DNA from: Segatella copri
GTDB lineage: Bacteria > Bacteroidota > Bacteroidia > Bacteroidales > Bacteroidaceae
Reading direction: 5' to 3'
Assembly (NCBI RefSeq): GCF_019127135.1
Contig: NZ_JAHOEA010000021.1
Location: 1-60,154, forward strand
Length of the DNA stretch: 60,154 nucleotides
Of the stretch, positions 16,449-25,021 are shown one piece after another (position 1 is the first letter of the stretch; each line of letters opens with the position of its first letter). The notes beneath the pieces are model-generated. The model had not been told where the DNA came from. It saw only the letters and a program-made list of their open reading frames with translations, and did no database searches. A program made the translations under genes and the position numbers.

Positions 16449-18482
16449 TTACAGTGATATTCTTTTTCCTTTCTTTTGTAGAATGCTCCCCAGCCCCACC
16501 TTTTGTGTTCCGTCCCAATTCGTAAGTTGGTCGGCGCAGCCATTGGAGCCACCGAGTGAAACGTATGTGTCTGCACTGCATGACATATAGTCAACAAAAG
16601 CGAGAAAGTTGTCAATGGCTTTGTCTGTGAATTGAACTTCATTCGTGGCGAAGAGTTTTGTCCAACTGGTGACACATTCTTGCTTGAAGTCTGTAAAACC
16701 TTTCCACGACATACCAGATAAGAAACTTTTTGCTGCCGATTCTATACAGGCTTTAGAGTCCAATCCAATATTATGCTTTACAGCAGATGCCATAATGCCA
16801 TAGTATATGGAAGCCGATTCTTTCTCGTTGAAGTTGACTCTGTCTGTTTTTGCAAAGGATGATAAAGTTTTATACCCCTCTCTGATGAACTTGTCAAGCA
16901 CTCCTATGTATCTATCTTGCCGAGCTAAACTTTCACGTTTGGTTTCGGCTTCTTGCCGAGCCTTTTCTTTTGCATCTTCCTCCTTTCGTGCTTCCACTCG
17001 TCTCCATGCGTCTGTCATTTCAGGCTCTTGCCAAATGGCATTCCAACGAGCCTTCAAATCATTGTACATTTCCAAAAGTGTAGTATTATAACTTTTGGCA
17101 CTGGCGAGTTCTTCCTTCGCACAGACAAGTTGAGTAGTCACTCGCTCCACAGCCTTCTCGTCAAGTTGAGAGATGTGTTGTTTGACTTTGTTGTTTTCTG
17201 CCTTTAGCGCATCATTCTCGGCACGAAGCGACTTGTTCTCCTCTATCTGCTTATTGAGGTTCTGCATATAGTAAGTGTACGTCTTGTTGACAGACTTGCG
17301 TACACCTTCATTCTGCTTGTCACGTTCTGCATTGATGGCTGCTACAAGAGCTTTGATAGCATCATTGATGTTTGTTGTCCGTTCCTCACGCCACGCCTTT
17401 TGCCCGATAATAGTAGGAATTGGGATGGCAAGTTCTTTCTTTACGGCATTCATCGCTTCTTGAACTGGAGCCTTGATGTTGAGTAAAGGAATGGTCAGCT
17501 CCTTCTTGTCGATTGTGGCAAGCACTGCATATTTCTCCACTTTGTCAAGAGCGACTTTCGCCTGACGTTCAGCTTCAATCACCACCTTGTTCTTATGCTT
17601 GCGTCCTCGCTTCTCTTCCTCTGAAAGTTCATCATAGGAGAAGCCTCTTGCCAAGCCATACTTATGCCCTACCTTGTTGTAATAGTCAGTATGCAGTTGG
17701 GAAAGGTATTGTGATTTGTCCTTTGCTCGCTCTCCCCACACTTTGGCATAAGAGACCCTTTCAACAACACCCTTTGCCGCTTCCAATTTTGTGTAGTTGT
17801 CACGTTCTTCTTTTGGAAGTGCTCTCCATTCCTTGGTAGAGAGAACCTTTTCTGGATTATCCTTGTGAATGTACTTGCTTCCGATGCGCCCACGTTTCCT
17901 TACTTGTTCAACAGGCACGGTCTGCACATGGGCATGGATGCTTGTCTCGTCACAATGCACATCAAAGCCGATGACATTCTCTTCTCCCCATTTCTCACAT
18001 GCAAAGCGGTAGGTGTCCAATGCCCAGTCATAGATGCCTTTTTGCAATACAACTTTGCTGTGGTCAGCATTTGGATCTGATGTGTTGAGTTTCTGTTCAC
18101 CAAAGGCAAGCCTGTTAAGCACATCATGGTCACCACTGAAGATGATGCCGACAGTGCAGTTCGGACTGTTCCTTGAAACTTGGTCGGTACGCTTGGCATC
18201 CATATATGGCTTGAAGCCAAGTTCATCAAGTCTGTGCTGCAAGCGTTCATGCAACGGCACCGACTGGGAACCAAGAGGCACTATCTTTCCACCCTTGACT
18301 ATCTCAAAGTTGAGTCTCTTGCGTGAGTAGTTATAATGGTTGTTCTTATCTATGTCTGCGTTTTTTAGTTGGTAACGCTTCTCGTCCCAACCTCTGCGTT
18401 CCGCCTCGTTGCCAACTTGGGACGAGAACGATTTCTTGTCTGTGCCTACATGGATGGCGGCACGTGGTATGTTTCTTTTCAT
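16449..18482 (-). CDS. mobV: MobV-type relaxase (Mob/Pre family)
   Basis: A 677-residue conjugative relaxase that nicks oriT and pilots the strand into the recipient. The N-terminal domain shows SFSSQVGNEAERRG near residue 18, GIIFSGDHDVLNR near 112 and the metal-binding HCDETSIHAH motif at 176-185, all typical of the Mob_Pre/MobV group. Residues about 400-520 form a long coiled coil (KQIEENKSLRAENDALKAEN and an RKEEDAKEKARQEAETKRES stretch). The C-terminal 150 residues are not recognised. Length is greater than plasmid Mob proteins but usual for Bacteroides islands. The probable oriT lies just upstream. Confidence 0.92.
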   Translation of the reverse strand: MKRNIPRAAIHVGTDKKSFSSQVGNEAERRGWDEKRYQLKNADIDKNNHYNYSRKRLNFEIVKGGKIVPLGSQSVPLHERLQHRLDELGFKPYMDAKRTDQVSRNSPNCTVGIIFSGDHDVLNRLAFGEQKLNTSDPNADHSKVVLQKGIYDWALDTYRFACEKWGEENVIGFDVHCDETSIHAHVQTVPVEQVRKRGRIGSKYIHKDNPEKVLSTKEWRALPKEERDNYTKLEAAKGVVERVSYAKVWGERAKDKSQYLSQLHTDYYNKVGHKYGLARGFSYDELSEEEKRGRKHKNKVVIEAERQAKVALDKVEKYAVLATIDKKELTIPLLNIKAPVQEAMNAVKKELAIPIPTIIGQKAWREERTTNINDAIKALVAAINAERDKQNEGVRKSVNKTYTYYMQNLNKQIEENKSLRAENDALKAENNKVKQHISQLDEKAVERVTTQLVCAKEELASAKSYNTTLLEMYNDLKARWNAIWQEPEMTDAWRRVEARKEEDAKEKARQEAETKRESLARQDRYIGVLDKFIREGYKTLSSFAKTDRVNFNEKESASIYYGIMASAVKHNIGLDSKACIESAAKSFLSGMSWKGFTDFKQECVTSWTKLFATNEVQFTDKAIDNFLAFVDYMSCSADTYVSLGGSNGCADQLTNWDGTQKVGLGSILQKKGKRISL

Positions 18483-18671
18483 AAGAATCTTGTTTGAGTT
18501 TGTAACATTGTTATAGTATAACTGGTGACAGGTCTCGGGCGGAGCCTGAGCATAATAGAAGGACTTTTTAAGTGAACAGCGTCAGCAAGTGAATCTAAAA
18601 GTCCCTATTATGTTTAGGACTTTTGTGAAAGTCCGTCACGCAAGCGTGCTCGCAGATCCTTACCCACTCTG
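18483..18671. other. oriT: Probable origin of transfer (oriT) with nested inverted repeats
   Basis: Immediately upstream of the relaxase lies GTTATA-G-TATAAC (18510-18522), a repeat like the nick-region hairpins of MobV plasmids. Next come CTCGGGC-GGA-GCCTGAG, a wide imperfect repeat (CATAATAGAAGGACTTTT near 18552 with AAAAGTCCCTATTATG near 18596), GGACTTT-TGTG-AAAGTCC near 18617 and CACGC-AA-GCGTG near 18638. No gene lies here. Confidence 0.65.
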
Positions 18672-19697
18672 CTATGACTCTTCTACCAATACCAACCCAA
18701 GGCTGTCTATCAGATGTTGGAGTGGCGGATGTTGCTTTATCAGCCTTTGTAGCGCCATCTGCGGTGTTTCCGTCATCAATAGGAAGTCGGCAATGTCAAG
18801 ACCTTTGGTCTTTTGTTCATCGGTGGCATTGTCTTCCAAGATGTTGCTTATGACAACCCTTTTGCAAACAGATTGCAGCAATGGAATTTTTGATTTCCAT
18901 TTGTCCGTTGCTCCAAGGTCAGGGAATAGAATGATGTCCCGACCTCCCAATACCTTGACAGCGATTTGGTTGAGACAGCCATGCATACCTCCAGTTGCCA
19001 GCCAGATGAAATTGGGGATGAAATGGGATGCGATTATGGCAGTTTTTTCACTCTCGACAATAGCGACCGACATTGTGGGATGCTGTGCCAGCAAATGCTC
19101 ACCAAAGAAACATTGGCACAAGTTGAAATCTGGAAGATGAAGAAAAGCATGCGCCCATCCAACATAAGAACGTGGCTCTTTCACACGATGTCCGTCTTTG
19201 GGATTATATAGCATGACCTTGCCAGTCCTCACCTTATCATCCTTGTCAACTTGCCAATAAATGGTTGAGCCTCCCCACTTATAGGATGTTCCGACATGAT
19301 ACATCTTCATCAGCCTTTCTGTCTCTTGTTCACCAAAGACCTTGGAAAGGTACTGGTATAACGGATTGATTCCGTAATGAGACAAGGAACGCTCCATAAT
19401 AGCGTTGGCGATATAGAAAATAGGCTTTTCTACGACTTTCGGTTGGATATTCCTTCTTGTCGGATATGGCAATTTGTCCTTAGACAGAAAGTCTGGATGC
19501 TCACGGAAATAGTCTTTAGGAGTATAGTGATACCCACAACTATGCTCATGGTCGCATTTGCCTACATTGTCAGGGAAGGATACTTCCCCCTCATCATCTA
19601 TGTATCTTGTGAAACAACGCTTGCGCTCACAATTCGGGCATGTGTAACGATTACCCAATCTGTATTTCTCCAAGTGAAATCTATACTCGTTCATCAT
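18672..19697 (-). CDS. Zinc-finger/toprim-like replication protein (DUF6371-like)
   Basis: A 341-residue protein. The N-terminus has a CPNCERKRCF motif near residue 20 and a second Cys/His pair (KCDHEHSCGYH near 47), a zinc ribbon as in DNA primases. Residues about 205-290 look like a toprim fold: SVAIVESEKTAIIASHF with the invariant Glu, then IILFPDLGATDKWK with the DxD-like region and ISNILEDNATDEQKTKGLDIADFL. This is the architecture of the DUF6371 primase-like proteins in Bacteroidota islands. It probably works with the DUF3987 ATPase to replicate the excised element. Two Met codons open the frame; the outer one is used. Confidence 0.7.
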   Translation of the reverse strand: MMNEYRFHLEKYRLGNRYTCPNCERKRCFTRYIDDEGEVSFPDNVGKCDHEHSCGYHYTPKDYFREHPDFLSKDKLPYPTRRNIQPKVVEKPIFYIANAIMERSLSHYGINPLYQYLSKVFGEQETERLMKMYHVGTSYKWGGSTIYWQVDKDDKVRTGKVMLYNPKDGHRVKEPRSYVGWAHAFLHLPDFNLCQCFFGEHLLAQHPTMSVAIVESEKTAIIASHFIPNFIWLATGGMHGCLNQIAVKVLGGRDIILFPDLGATDKWKSKIPLLQSVCKRVVISNILEDNATDEQKTKGLDIADFLLMTETPQMALQRLIKQHPPLQHLIDSLGLVLVEES

Positions 19698-19830
19698 CGT
19701 AACTGAAATGAATTATTGGTGAATTTCAGCTTTCAGTTCTTTCATGTTTTCAGTTACGCACTTGTCAACTGAAAAACTGAAACAAATGAATACTGAAAAC
19801 AGGTTGGTTTATGTTTCAGTTGCCTGTCCT
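19698..19830. repeat. Clustered TTTCAG/CTGAAA iteron-like repeats
   Basis: At least seven TTTCAG or CTGAAA words occur in about 130 bases between the two replication-type genes. An 11-bp inverted repeat pairs CGTAACTGAAA (19698-19708) with TTTCAGTTACG (19748-19758). The array runs into the 3' end of the DUF3987 gene. It could be a replication origin or an operator. Confidence 0.6.
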
Positions 19831-21200
19831 GTTTGGAACTTTACTTTTTCGTAAAATCCTTTCTTTGCCTTTGTGATTAGTCCAGACTTCATAAGCTCCT
19901 TTATATAGTTCATCACAGTACGGTCTGTAACATGCAGATTCTCCATTCCTGTTTTTATGGCTGTTTTTGTGTCAAAACTGTCTTCCAACAGATACAGCAA
20001 CTCCTTGGACATAGAATCACAGGTATCTTCAGCAACAAAGGCTCGGCAGCGTTGATAACAATTCTCACAGTATTCATTGAGTCGTAATGCTCCTTCTATG
20101 GAATCCACATCAATACTTTGCAGATGGCTCTCGCCACAGGCGTATCTTAGAGCTTGGAGCAATAAGGCAATGCGTGCGACATGGGTATTGTGCTTCATCA
20201 CCCTCGTTTCAACATCTTCATCGTCTTCTATGGCATTGATGGCATCCACATTTCTGTTCCACCAACCAAAGAAAAGGGAATGTGCGTCCTTGTCCATATA
20301 AAGGATATTTGGACAACATTCATTTGTGTCATTACACCTTGCATAGTCAAGTCCAAAGATTTTCCCGATGATGTCAGCCCATTTTCTTGAAGCCTCGCTC
20401 TGGCGCACATGGCCGTCTTCCTCATCCAGCCAGTGTGGAACTTTCTTGGATTTGGGATATACAACCAGAATACGGTCAAGAAAACCTGTATCCATGAATT
20501 TGGAAGCCATCAGTTCCTTCATTCGTTTGGTCTGTGTTGTACCGATGATGTTGACACATGGCTCTTCTACACGTTGTGGGCGGTCATTCTTGACACGTGT
20601 GTTCTCCAAGTGGCATCCGCTCCAGATGGAAAGTAGGCGTTCAAGCATGGGATTTTTCCCATACCTGTCTGTATTGGCAAGCAGTCCGAGAATTTCATCA
20701 TAGTTGATGGCTATGCCACGCAAGTTGTTGTAATGCTCCAATACCAGAGCCTCCAATGTAAAGTCATCCAATGTGACCCTTTCCAGAATAGGCTTCTTCA
20801 TTTCCTTGCTTCCGCTTTCCTTTGTTGCACATGCTGCCTCATATAGGTCAAGTTCATAGCAAAACTTGTCAAACAGCTTTCGTTCATACTCCCGAATTGG
20901 CTTGTATGCAAGCTGTAATGGTGGAGTTTTGCCCATGCCAGGTCTGCCAACCAATATGATATAAAGGGCGGCATTCGTGTCCCAATCCTGCTTAACGTGA
21001 ATACGATAGGTATTGCCAAGAGCCGCTGATGCTGCCGACAGCATGGACATGGCGACATAATCCACCTTGAAATTGCCGTGCACCACCATGTCTATGATGA
21101 TGGACTGCATTTTTTGTGGAAATACCTCAAGAGGGAAGCCTGAGTCCGCTAAAGACTCGGCTTCCATGTTGATTTTGTTGCAGAGTTCAAGCGCATCCAT
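19809..21200 (-). CDS. DUF3987 P-loop ATPase (primase/helicase-type)
   Basis: A 463-residue protein of the DUF3987 family found on Bacteroidota mobile elements. The Walker A motif GRPGMGKT is at residues 85-92, with a Walker B-like AINYDEILGLLAN near 164 and a sensor-type NIIGTTQTKRMKELM near 213. The C-terminal 70 residues look like a winged helix (TAIKTGMENLHVTDRTVMNYIKELMKSGLITKA split across the segment). It is 5 bases from the upstream HTH gene, so the two are co-transcribed. A role in replication or unwinding of the excised element is inferred from the family and the adjacent toprim gene. Confidence 0.8.
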   Translation of the reverse strand: MDALELCNKINMEAESLADSGFPLEVFPQKMQSIIIDMVVHGNFKVDYVAMSMLSAASAALGNTYRIHVKQDWDTNAALYIILVGRPGMGKTPPLQLAYKPIREYERKLFDKFCYELDLYEAACATKESGSKEMKKPILERVTLDDFTLEALVLEHYNNLRGIAINYDEILGLLANTDRYGKNPMLERLLSIWSGCHLENTRVKNDRPQRVEEPCVNIIGTTQTKRMKELMASKFMDTGFLDRILVVYPKSKKVPHWLDEEDGHVRQSEASRKWADIIGKIFGLDYARCNDTNECCPNILYMDKDAHSLFFGWWNRNVDAINAIEDDEDVETRVMKHNTHVARIALLLQALRYACGESHLQSIDVDSIEGALRLNEYCENCYQRCRAFVAEDTCDSMSKELLYLLEDSFDTKTAIKTGMENLHVTDRTVMNYIKELMKSGLITKAKKGFYEKVKFQTGQATET

Positions 21201-21204
21201 GACA

Positions 21205-21582
21205 TTACCAGTTTAAGGGTTTCGGCTTGCGCTTGTTTCCTGCAAGAATGGCTGCATTCTCCTCCTCTGCTGTGAGAGGTACAGGATTCTTGCGGTTAGT
21301 CTCCAGCCACTTGTCAAGTTCATCTTGATAAAGGCAGTAACGCTTGCCCGGCTTGGTGGCAGGAATGCTGCCGTTTCCAAGTTTCATGTAGAGAGTTGCC
21401 ATCGGCATCTTTAGGTATACCGATGCTTCCTCCACACTCATAGGTATGTGCGTATTAGCCTTGTGTGGCTTGTTCTGTGATTGCAGACTGATGATCATCT
21501 GCTTCATGCCCACCACTTCGTCCCGAAGCTGGGCAACGACCATTGGAAGGTCGTTGAAAGTTAATTCCTTTGTCATATACAA
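21205..21582 (-). CDS. Excisionase-like helix-turn-helix protein
   Basis: A 125-residue protein with a MerR/Xis-type DNA-binding domain: MSVEEASVYLKMPMATLYMKL near residue 48, then PATKPGKRYCLYQDELDKWLE, the usual HTH_17 recognition helix and wing. An N-terminal helical segment of about 40 residues precedes it. Such proteins on integrative elements act as excisionases or replication regulators. It starts the HTH-DUF3987 transcription unit, and its promoter region shares a 25-base sequence with the integrase promoter. Confidence 0.78.
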   Translation of the reverse strand: MYMTKELTFNDLPMVVAQLRDEVVGMKQMIISLQSQNKPHKANTHIPMSVEEASVYLKMPMATLYMKLGNGSIPATKPGKRYCLYQDELDKWLETNRKNPVPLTAEEENAAILAGNKRKPKPLNW

Positions 21583-21603
21583 GTTGTTCTAAAAAAACTG
21601 GGA

Positions 21604-21628
21604 CAAAGGAACAGAATGATGCTTCCGT
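21604..21628 (-). promoter_or_regulatory. Conserved 25-base promoter element, copy 1 (excisionase operon)
   Basis: The minus strand reads ACGGAAGCATCATTCTG followed by TTCCTTTG, 22 bases before the HTH start. It matches 22 of 25 positions in the integrase promoter at 23996-24020. A nearby TTCGTGA/TCACGAA inverted repeat lies upstream. Confidence 0.6.
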
Positions 21629-21686
21629 TACTGAGGTTCGTGACAGTCATTTGTCATTCACGAAGGAATAACTCTAACAATGGGGA

Positions 21687-22454
21687 TTATTCGGGAGTTT
21701 TCTCTGTCACATCATGGAAATCATGTCTACCATTGTCTGGCTCAACAATCGGAATGACATCATTGGAACATGGCGCTTTCAGGTTCTTCAATGTGCTGTA
21801 GTCCAAGCCTTCAAACGCTTTGGGAAACAAAGCCTTGATAAAGGCTATTCGCATTGCCATTGTGTAATCACGCTTACCCAAACGTTCTGCGATATTCCAC
21901 ACGAAGTGCCTTAAAGGAATATTCTCAACCGTCTCCTTGAAACGGTTTATTGCTATCGGGGTATAGTTGGTGTCGTTGCTCCATTCCTTGACAGCCTCAA
22001 TTACCTTGTACAAATCTTCCTCATACAGAAACCTTGACATGGTACGATGTACATAGTCAAGTACGGCTCTCGTTCGTTTTTCCTTTATCTCCTGTGCTTC
22101 TTTTTCTTGTGCCTCTACACACTTGGCATAGTCCTCATGACTGTATTGTACTGACTCTGTTTGTGGTAATGTTTGCTTTGGCTGTTCTTGTTCCGTTGCT
22201 GGCTCTGCTTCTACAACGTTTTTCTTTGTCTTGCTGTTGCTACCAATGGTCATCAGTTCATAGGGATAATTCACCATGGAAATGAATATCGCCCAAAGCA
22301 GGATGTTGCTCCCTACAAAGATGATTGACTCGACAAACAGACTTTGGTGAAAGTCATTGCCTACATACATAGCCACGACAAGAGAGATGGCGAGAATTGC
22401 AGTACCAACAAAAGCGTAGATGGTACAATCTGAAGTTGTCTTGTTTTCTATCAT
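21687..22454 (-). CDS. Membrane protein of unknown function on the mobilizable element
   Basis: A 255-residue protein that I do not recognise. Two hydrophobic segments, near residues 10-28 (AFVGTAILAISLVVAMYVG) and 38-58 (ESIIFVGSNILLWAIFISM), are followed by a charged linker with Gln/Glu-rich sequence and a helical C-terminal domain (about 120-230) that includes NRFKETVENIPLRHFVWN. It lies between the integrase and the excisionase gene. It has a structured leader of about 180 bases. A role in mobilization or entry exclusion would be guesswork. Confidence 0.6.
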   Translation of the reverse strand: MIENKTTSDCTIYAFVGTAILAISLVVAMYVGNDFHQSLFVESIIFVGSNILLWAIFISMVNYPYELMTIGSNSKTKKNVVEAEPATEQEQPKQTLPQTESVQYSHEDYAKCVEAQEKEAQEIKEKRTRAVLDYVHRTMSRFLYEEDLYKVIEAVKEWSNDTNYTPIAINRFKETVENIPLRHFVWNIAERLGKRDYTMAMRIAFIKALFPKAFEGLDYSTLKNLKAPCSNDVIPIVEPDNGRHDFHDVTEKTPE

Positions 22455-22650
22455 TATTGTATTCGTTTTATTGTTATTCGTTCAAAAACTTCCACAAAGT
22501 TAGATGCAGAAGCATGTAAAAACAGCATTTACGTTCTCTGGCACTCTTTCTTTTACGCTTTATTAGCGTTCTAATATGATTTCATACTCTGAATCATACT
22601 TGAAACAGCTCGTTAGTGCCAGTTGTTGCTGATTACTGGCTACAAAGGTA
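22455..22650 (-). promoter_or_regulatory. Promoter and structured 5' leader of the membrane protein gene
   Basis: TACCTTTG on the minus strand (22650-22643) would give a leader of about 180 bases. It can close with an 8-bp long-range stem, CTGGCACT (22622-22615) with AGTGCCAG (22545-22538), enclosing an ACGCT-AATAA-AGCGT hairpin and an ATGATT...AATCAT hairpin. The remaining gene-free part to 22820 holds two further hairpins. Confidence 0.5.
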
Positions 22651-22718
22651 AGGATGAAGAAAAGGGATATTTGCAGTTCCTCTTTAATATCAACAGAAAT
22701 TGGAATGTATTTGTCGAA

Positions 22719-22750
22719 TTGGTTCTATCCACGACAGCAAATAGAACCAA
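22719..22750. repeat. Inverted repeat TTGGTTCTA/TAGAACCAA
   Basis: A perfect 9-bp stem with a 14-base loop, next to the integrase terminator. Function unknown; it may be a second terminator element. Confidence 0.5.
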
Positions 22751-22757
22751 CAAAATG

Positions 22758-22801
22758 AGAAAAGGACTATTGGAACACTATCATTCCAACAGTCCTTTTC
22801 T
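22758..22801 (-). terminator. Intrinsic terminator after the integrase gene
   Basis: Arms AGAAAAGGACT and AGTCCTTTTCT plus inner TGGAA/TTCCA form a strong hairpin 20 bases after the integrase stop codon. The following bases are T-rich on the minus strand. Confidence 0.8.
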
Positions 22802-22820
22802 GCGTGTTATTGTCAAATGG

Positions 22821-23942
22821 TTACTTCTTCAAGGTGATACAGCCAACCGAAGCACGCTTCTGGGCATCGGAAATCTTGGCATACACCTCTGTTGTTGCCA
22901 CATTCTTGTGACCGAGATAACGCTGCACAACCGCAATACTTGTTCCTGCGTCCAACTGGAGACAGGCAAAGCTGTGGCGTGAGCAATGATAGGAGATATG
23001 CTTGGTGATCCCTGCATCTTTCAGCCAATTTTTCAGCGGTGCCTGTGTCATGGAGTCTTTGAAATCAGGGAACACCTTACCTCGTTTATCTGGTGAATAG
23101 CCTATCAGTTCCAAGGCTTCCTCACTGATTGGGTTATGCACGATGTCCTTTGTCTTCTGCATTCGTGTGGTGACATACATCACACCATCGCTGCCGTATG
23201 GCTGTATCTCCTCCCAAGTGAGCTTCTTGATGTCGCTCTTTCTCAAAGCCGTTAGGCAAGAGAACAGGAAGGCTCGCTTCAAGGCAGGAGCAGAGCAAGG
23301 TGTAGATGCCAAGCGGATAACCTCGTCTTGTGAAAGATGCTCCTTGTCAGTCGGGATTGTCTCGATACGCTCCAAGAAACCGTTCGGGTTCTCCTTTATC
23401 TTGCGGTCACGATAGGCAGTGTGGATTGAAGCACGGAAAGTTGACCAGTAGTTGGCTGCTGAGTTGATATGTAGTTTTCTGTTCTTATGCAGTCCCTGTG
23501 GCGCTGTCAGCAGATACTCCCGAAATCTGTTGCACAAGTCCACGTTTATCTCCCCGAAGGTACACTTGCCTTGCGTGAAGGAACGAAAGTGCATATAAAC
23601 GTGTTGCCACTTAGAGTTCTTCTTGTCTGCCAGTTTCTTGAAATAGGCAAGGAAATCGCCTTTCATCTTCTCCTTGTCGAAGAAATCGTAACGCTCGTTG
23701 ACGATAGCCTCGAAGCGACGGCAGCGTATCGCCTCGGCTCTTGCCGTAAGATTGAGGTTGTACTTCTGTTCCGTCTGGTTCTTTGGCTTGGCATAGATGT
23801 AGATGCCAAGCGACTCATGGCGGATGACTTTCATCGTGCTCTCGTCACGATAGCCTGGATAATAGTCAAGATAATAGGACAGCATGCTTCCGTCCTTGAT
23901 TTTACGTGTACGCAATGATACGGTCTTGCAAATGTTGCTCAT
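22821..23942 (-). CDS. int: Tyrosine recombinase (integrase) of the mobilizable element
   Basis: A 373-residue phage-type integrase. Residues 1-90 form the arm-binding region usual in Bacteroidota integrases, 95-190 the core-binding SAM-like domain (FGEINVDLCNRFREYLL) and 200-365 the catalytic domain. The catalytic set is visible: R234 in TALRKSD, H319-C-S-R322, H345 in LGHKN and Y354 in EVYAKI. All are intact, so the enzyme is probably active. The target site is not known. The gene has its own promoter, sharing a 25-base sequence with the excisionase operon, and its own terminator. Confidence 0.93.
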   Translation of the reverse strand: MSNICKTVSLRTRKIKDGSMLSYYLDYYPGYRDESTMKVIRHESLGIYIYAKPKNQTEQKYNLNLTARAEAIRCRRFEAIVNERYDFFDKEKMKGDFLAYFKKLADKKNSKWQHVYMHFRSFTQGKCTFGEINVDLCNRFREYLLTAPQGLHKNRKLHINSAANYWSTFRASIHTAYRDRKIKENPNGFLERIETIPTDKEHLSQDEVIRLASTPCSAPALKRAFLFSCLTALRKSDIKKLTWEEIQPYGSDGVMYVTTRMQKTKDIVHNPISEEALELIGYSPDKRGKVFPDFKDSMTQAPLKNWLKDAGITKHISYHCSRHSFACLQLDAGTSIAVVQRYLGHKNVATTEVYAKISDAQKRASVGCITLKK

Positions 23943-23995
23943 AACTGATATGTATTATTGATGAATATTCATGGTGAAGTGTCTCTTCACGGCTG

Positions 23996-24020
23996 CAAAG
24001 GAATAAAATGATGCATCCGT
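23996..24020 (-). promoter_or_regulatory. Conserved 25-base promoter element, copy 2 (integrase)
   Basis: The minus strand reads ACGGATGCATCATTTTA followed by TTCCTTTG, about 54 bases before the integrase start. A GTGAAG...CTTCAC inverted repeat lies between it and the gene. Confidence 0.6.
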
Positions 24021-24070
24021 GACTCCAATTATTCATAGTAACTGATGGATAATACTGAAATCACTTGCTT

Positions 24071-25021
24071 TCACAGTCCTTTAGCAGCCCTTTCTGCCAT
24101 TGCACGTTCCACATCCGTCTTCAAAAGCAGGTTTTTTACGCCCACTTTTACCTTGCTGATATGGTGAACTTTCACTATATGGCAGATATTGGCACTTGTA
24201 AGACCATACAACTGCTGTACTTGTTCTGTAGTATAATAGCTGTCATCGCTCATTAAGTCAGTCCTGCGCAGTTCTTCAAGATGCTCCTTTGAGTAATAGG
24301 TACGACCGTACTCACGTTTAGTGGGTATCTTATGGCGATATGCATATGCCCTAAGTGCCGACTTGCTCATGTTGAAAACATTATCCACATCATCAGCTGT
24401 CACCCATTCCTTGATGCTGTGGATGTCAACGGCAGTACCGAAAAACTCATCAATATGCCGTTTGCTGTAATAGTTCTTGCCAGCAATACGACACATTGGT
24501 ATCTGGTTGCGTTTGGCGGAGGTGTAGAGCCAAGACTTCTTGACCTTATAAATGGACATAACTTCCTCACCAGAATAATAGTCAAGCACCTCATTCTCCT
24601 CTTTCCCTTTTGTTGATTCCTGGTTTTGTGTTGGCTTTTCTGTTTTTGCCTTTTTACTGAGCTTGCTCTTGCTGACAGGAACCACACGCTTGTAGGGATG
24701 ACCCTCAAACATCTTCTCTATATCAGCCTTTCTTACGAATGCCATTCGGCTGCTCAATCTTGATGCCTTCAACTTGCCGTTAGCCACAAGTTTGTAGATA
24801 TACTGTCGGGTGCATCCCATCAGAATGGCAGCTTTGGAGAAAGTAAGATACTCCTGATGTTGCAGATCCATGATTGGCTCAATACCGTTAATCAAGTCCT
24901 GCTGTCTTTTCTTCCTAAGACGTTTTGCCTCTGCCTGACATTCCTCGGAACAGTATTTCTGCATACCGCTTCTTGGCACGAATGTTTTGCCACAAAATTC
25001 ACATTTTCTTGTCGGTCTCAT
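24071..25021 (-). CDS. Multi-HTH DNA-binding protein with N-terminal zinc ribbon
   Basis: A 316-residue protein. Residues 5-27 form a Cys4-like zinc ribbon (CEFCGKTF and YCSEECQ). Three or four excisionase-type HTH_17 modules follow: TFSKAAILMGCTRQYIYKLV near 57, SGEEVMSIYKVKKSWLYTSA near 150, TADDVDNVFNMSKSALRAYA near 210 and TTEQVQQLYGLTSANICHIV near 267. Between them is a basic Lys/Glu linker. Such proteins sit next to the integrase of Bacteroidota mobilizable islands and probably bind the att arms to control excision. It is the first gene at the right end of the element. Confidence 0.75.
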   Translation of the reverse strand: MRPTRKCEFCGKTFVPRSGMQKYCSEECQAEAKRLRKKRQQDLINGIEPIMDLQHQEYLTFSKAAILMGCTRQYIYKLVANGKLKASRLSSRMAFVRKADIEKMFEGHPYKRVVPVSKSKLSKKAKTEKPTQNQESTKGKEENEVLDYYSGEEVMSIYKVKKSWLYTSAKRNQIPMCRIAGKNYYSKRHIDEFFGTAVDIHSIKEWVTADDVDNVFNMSKSALRAYAYRHKIPTKREYGRTYYSKEHLEELRRTDLMSDDSYYTTEQVQQLYGLTSANICHIVKVHHISKVKVGVKNLLLKTDVERAMAERAAKGL

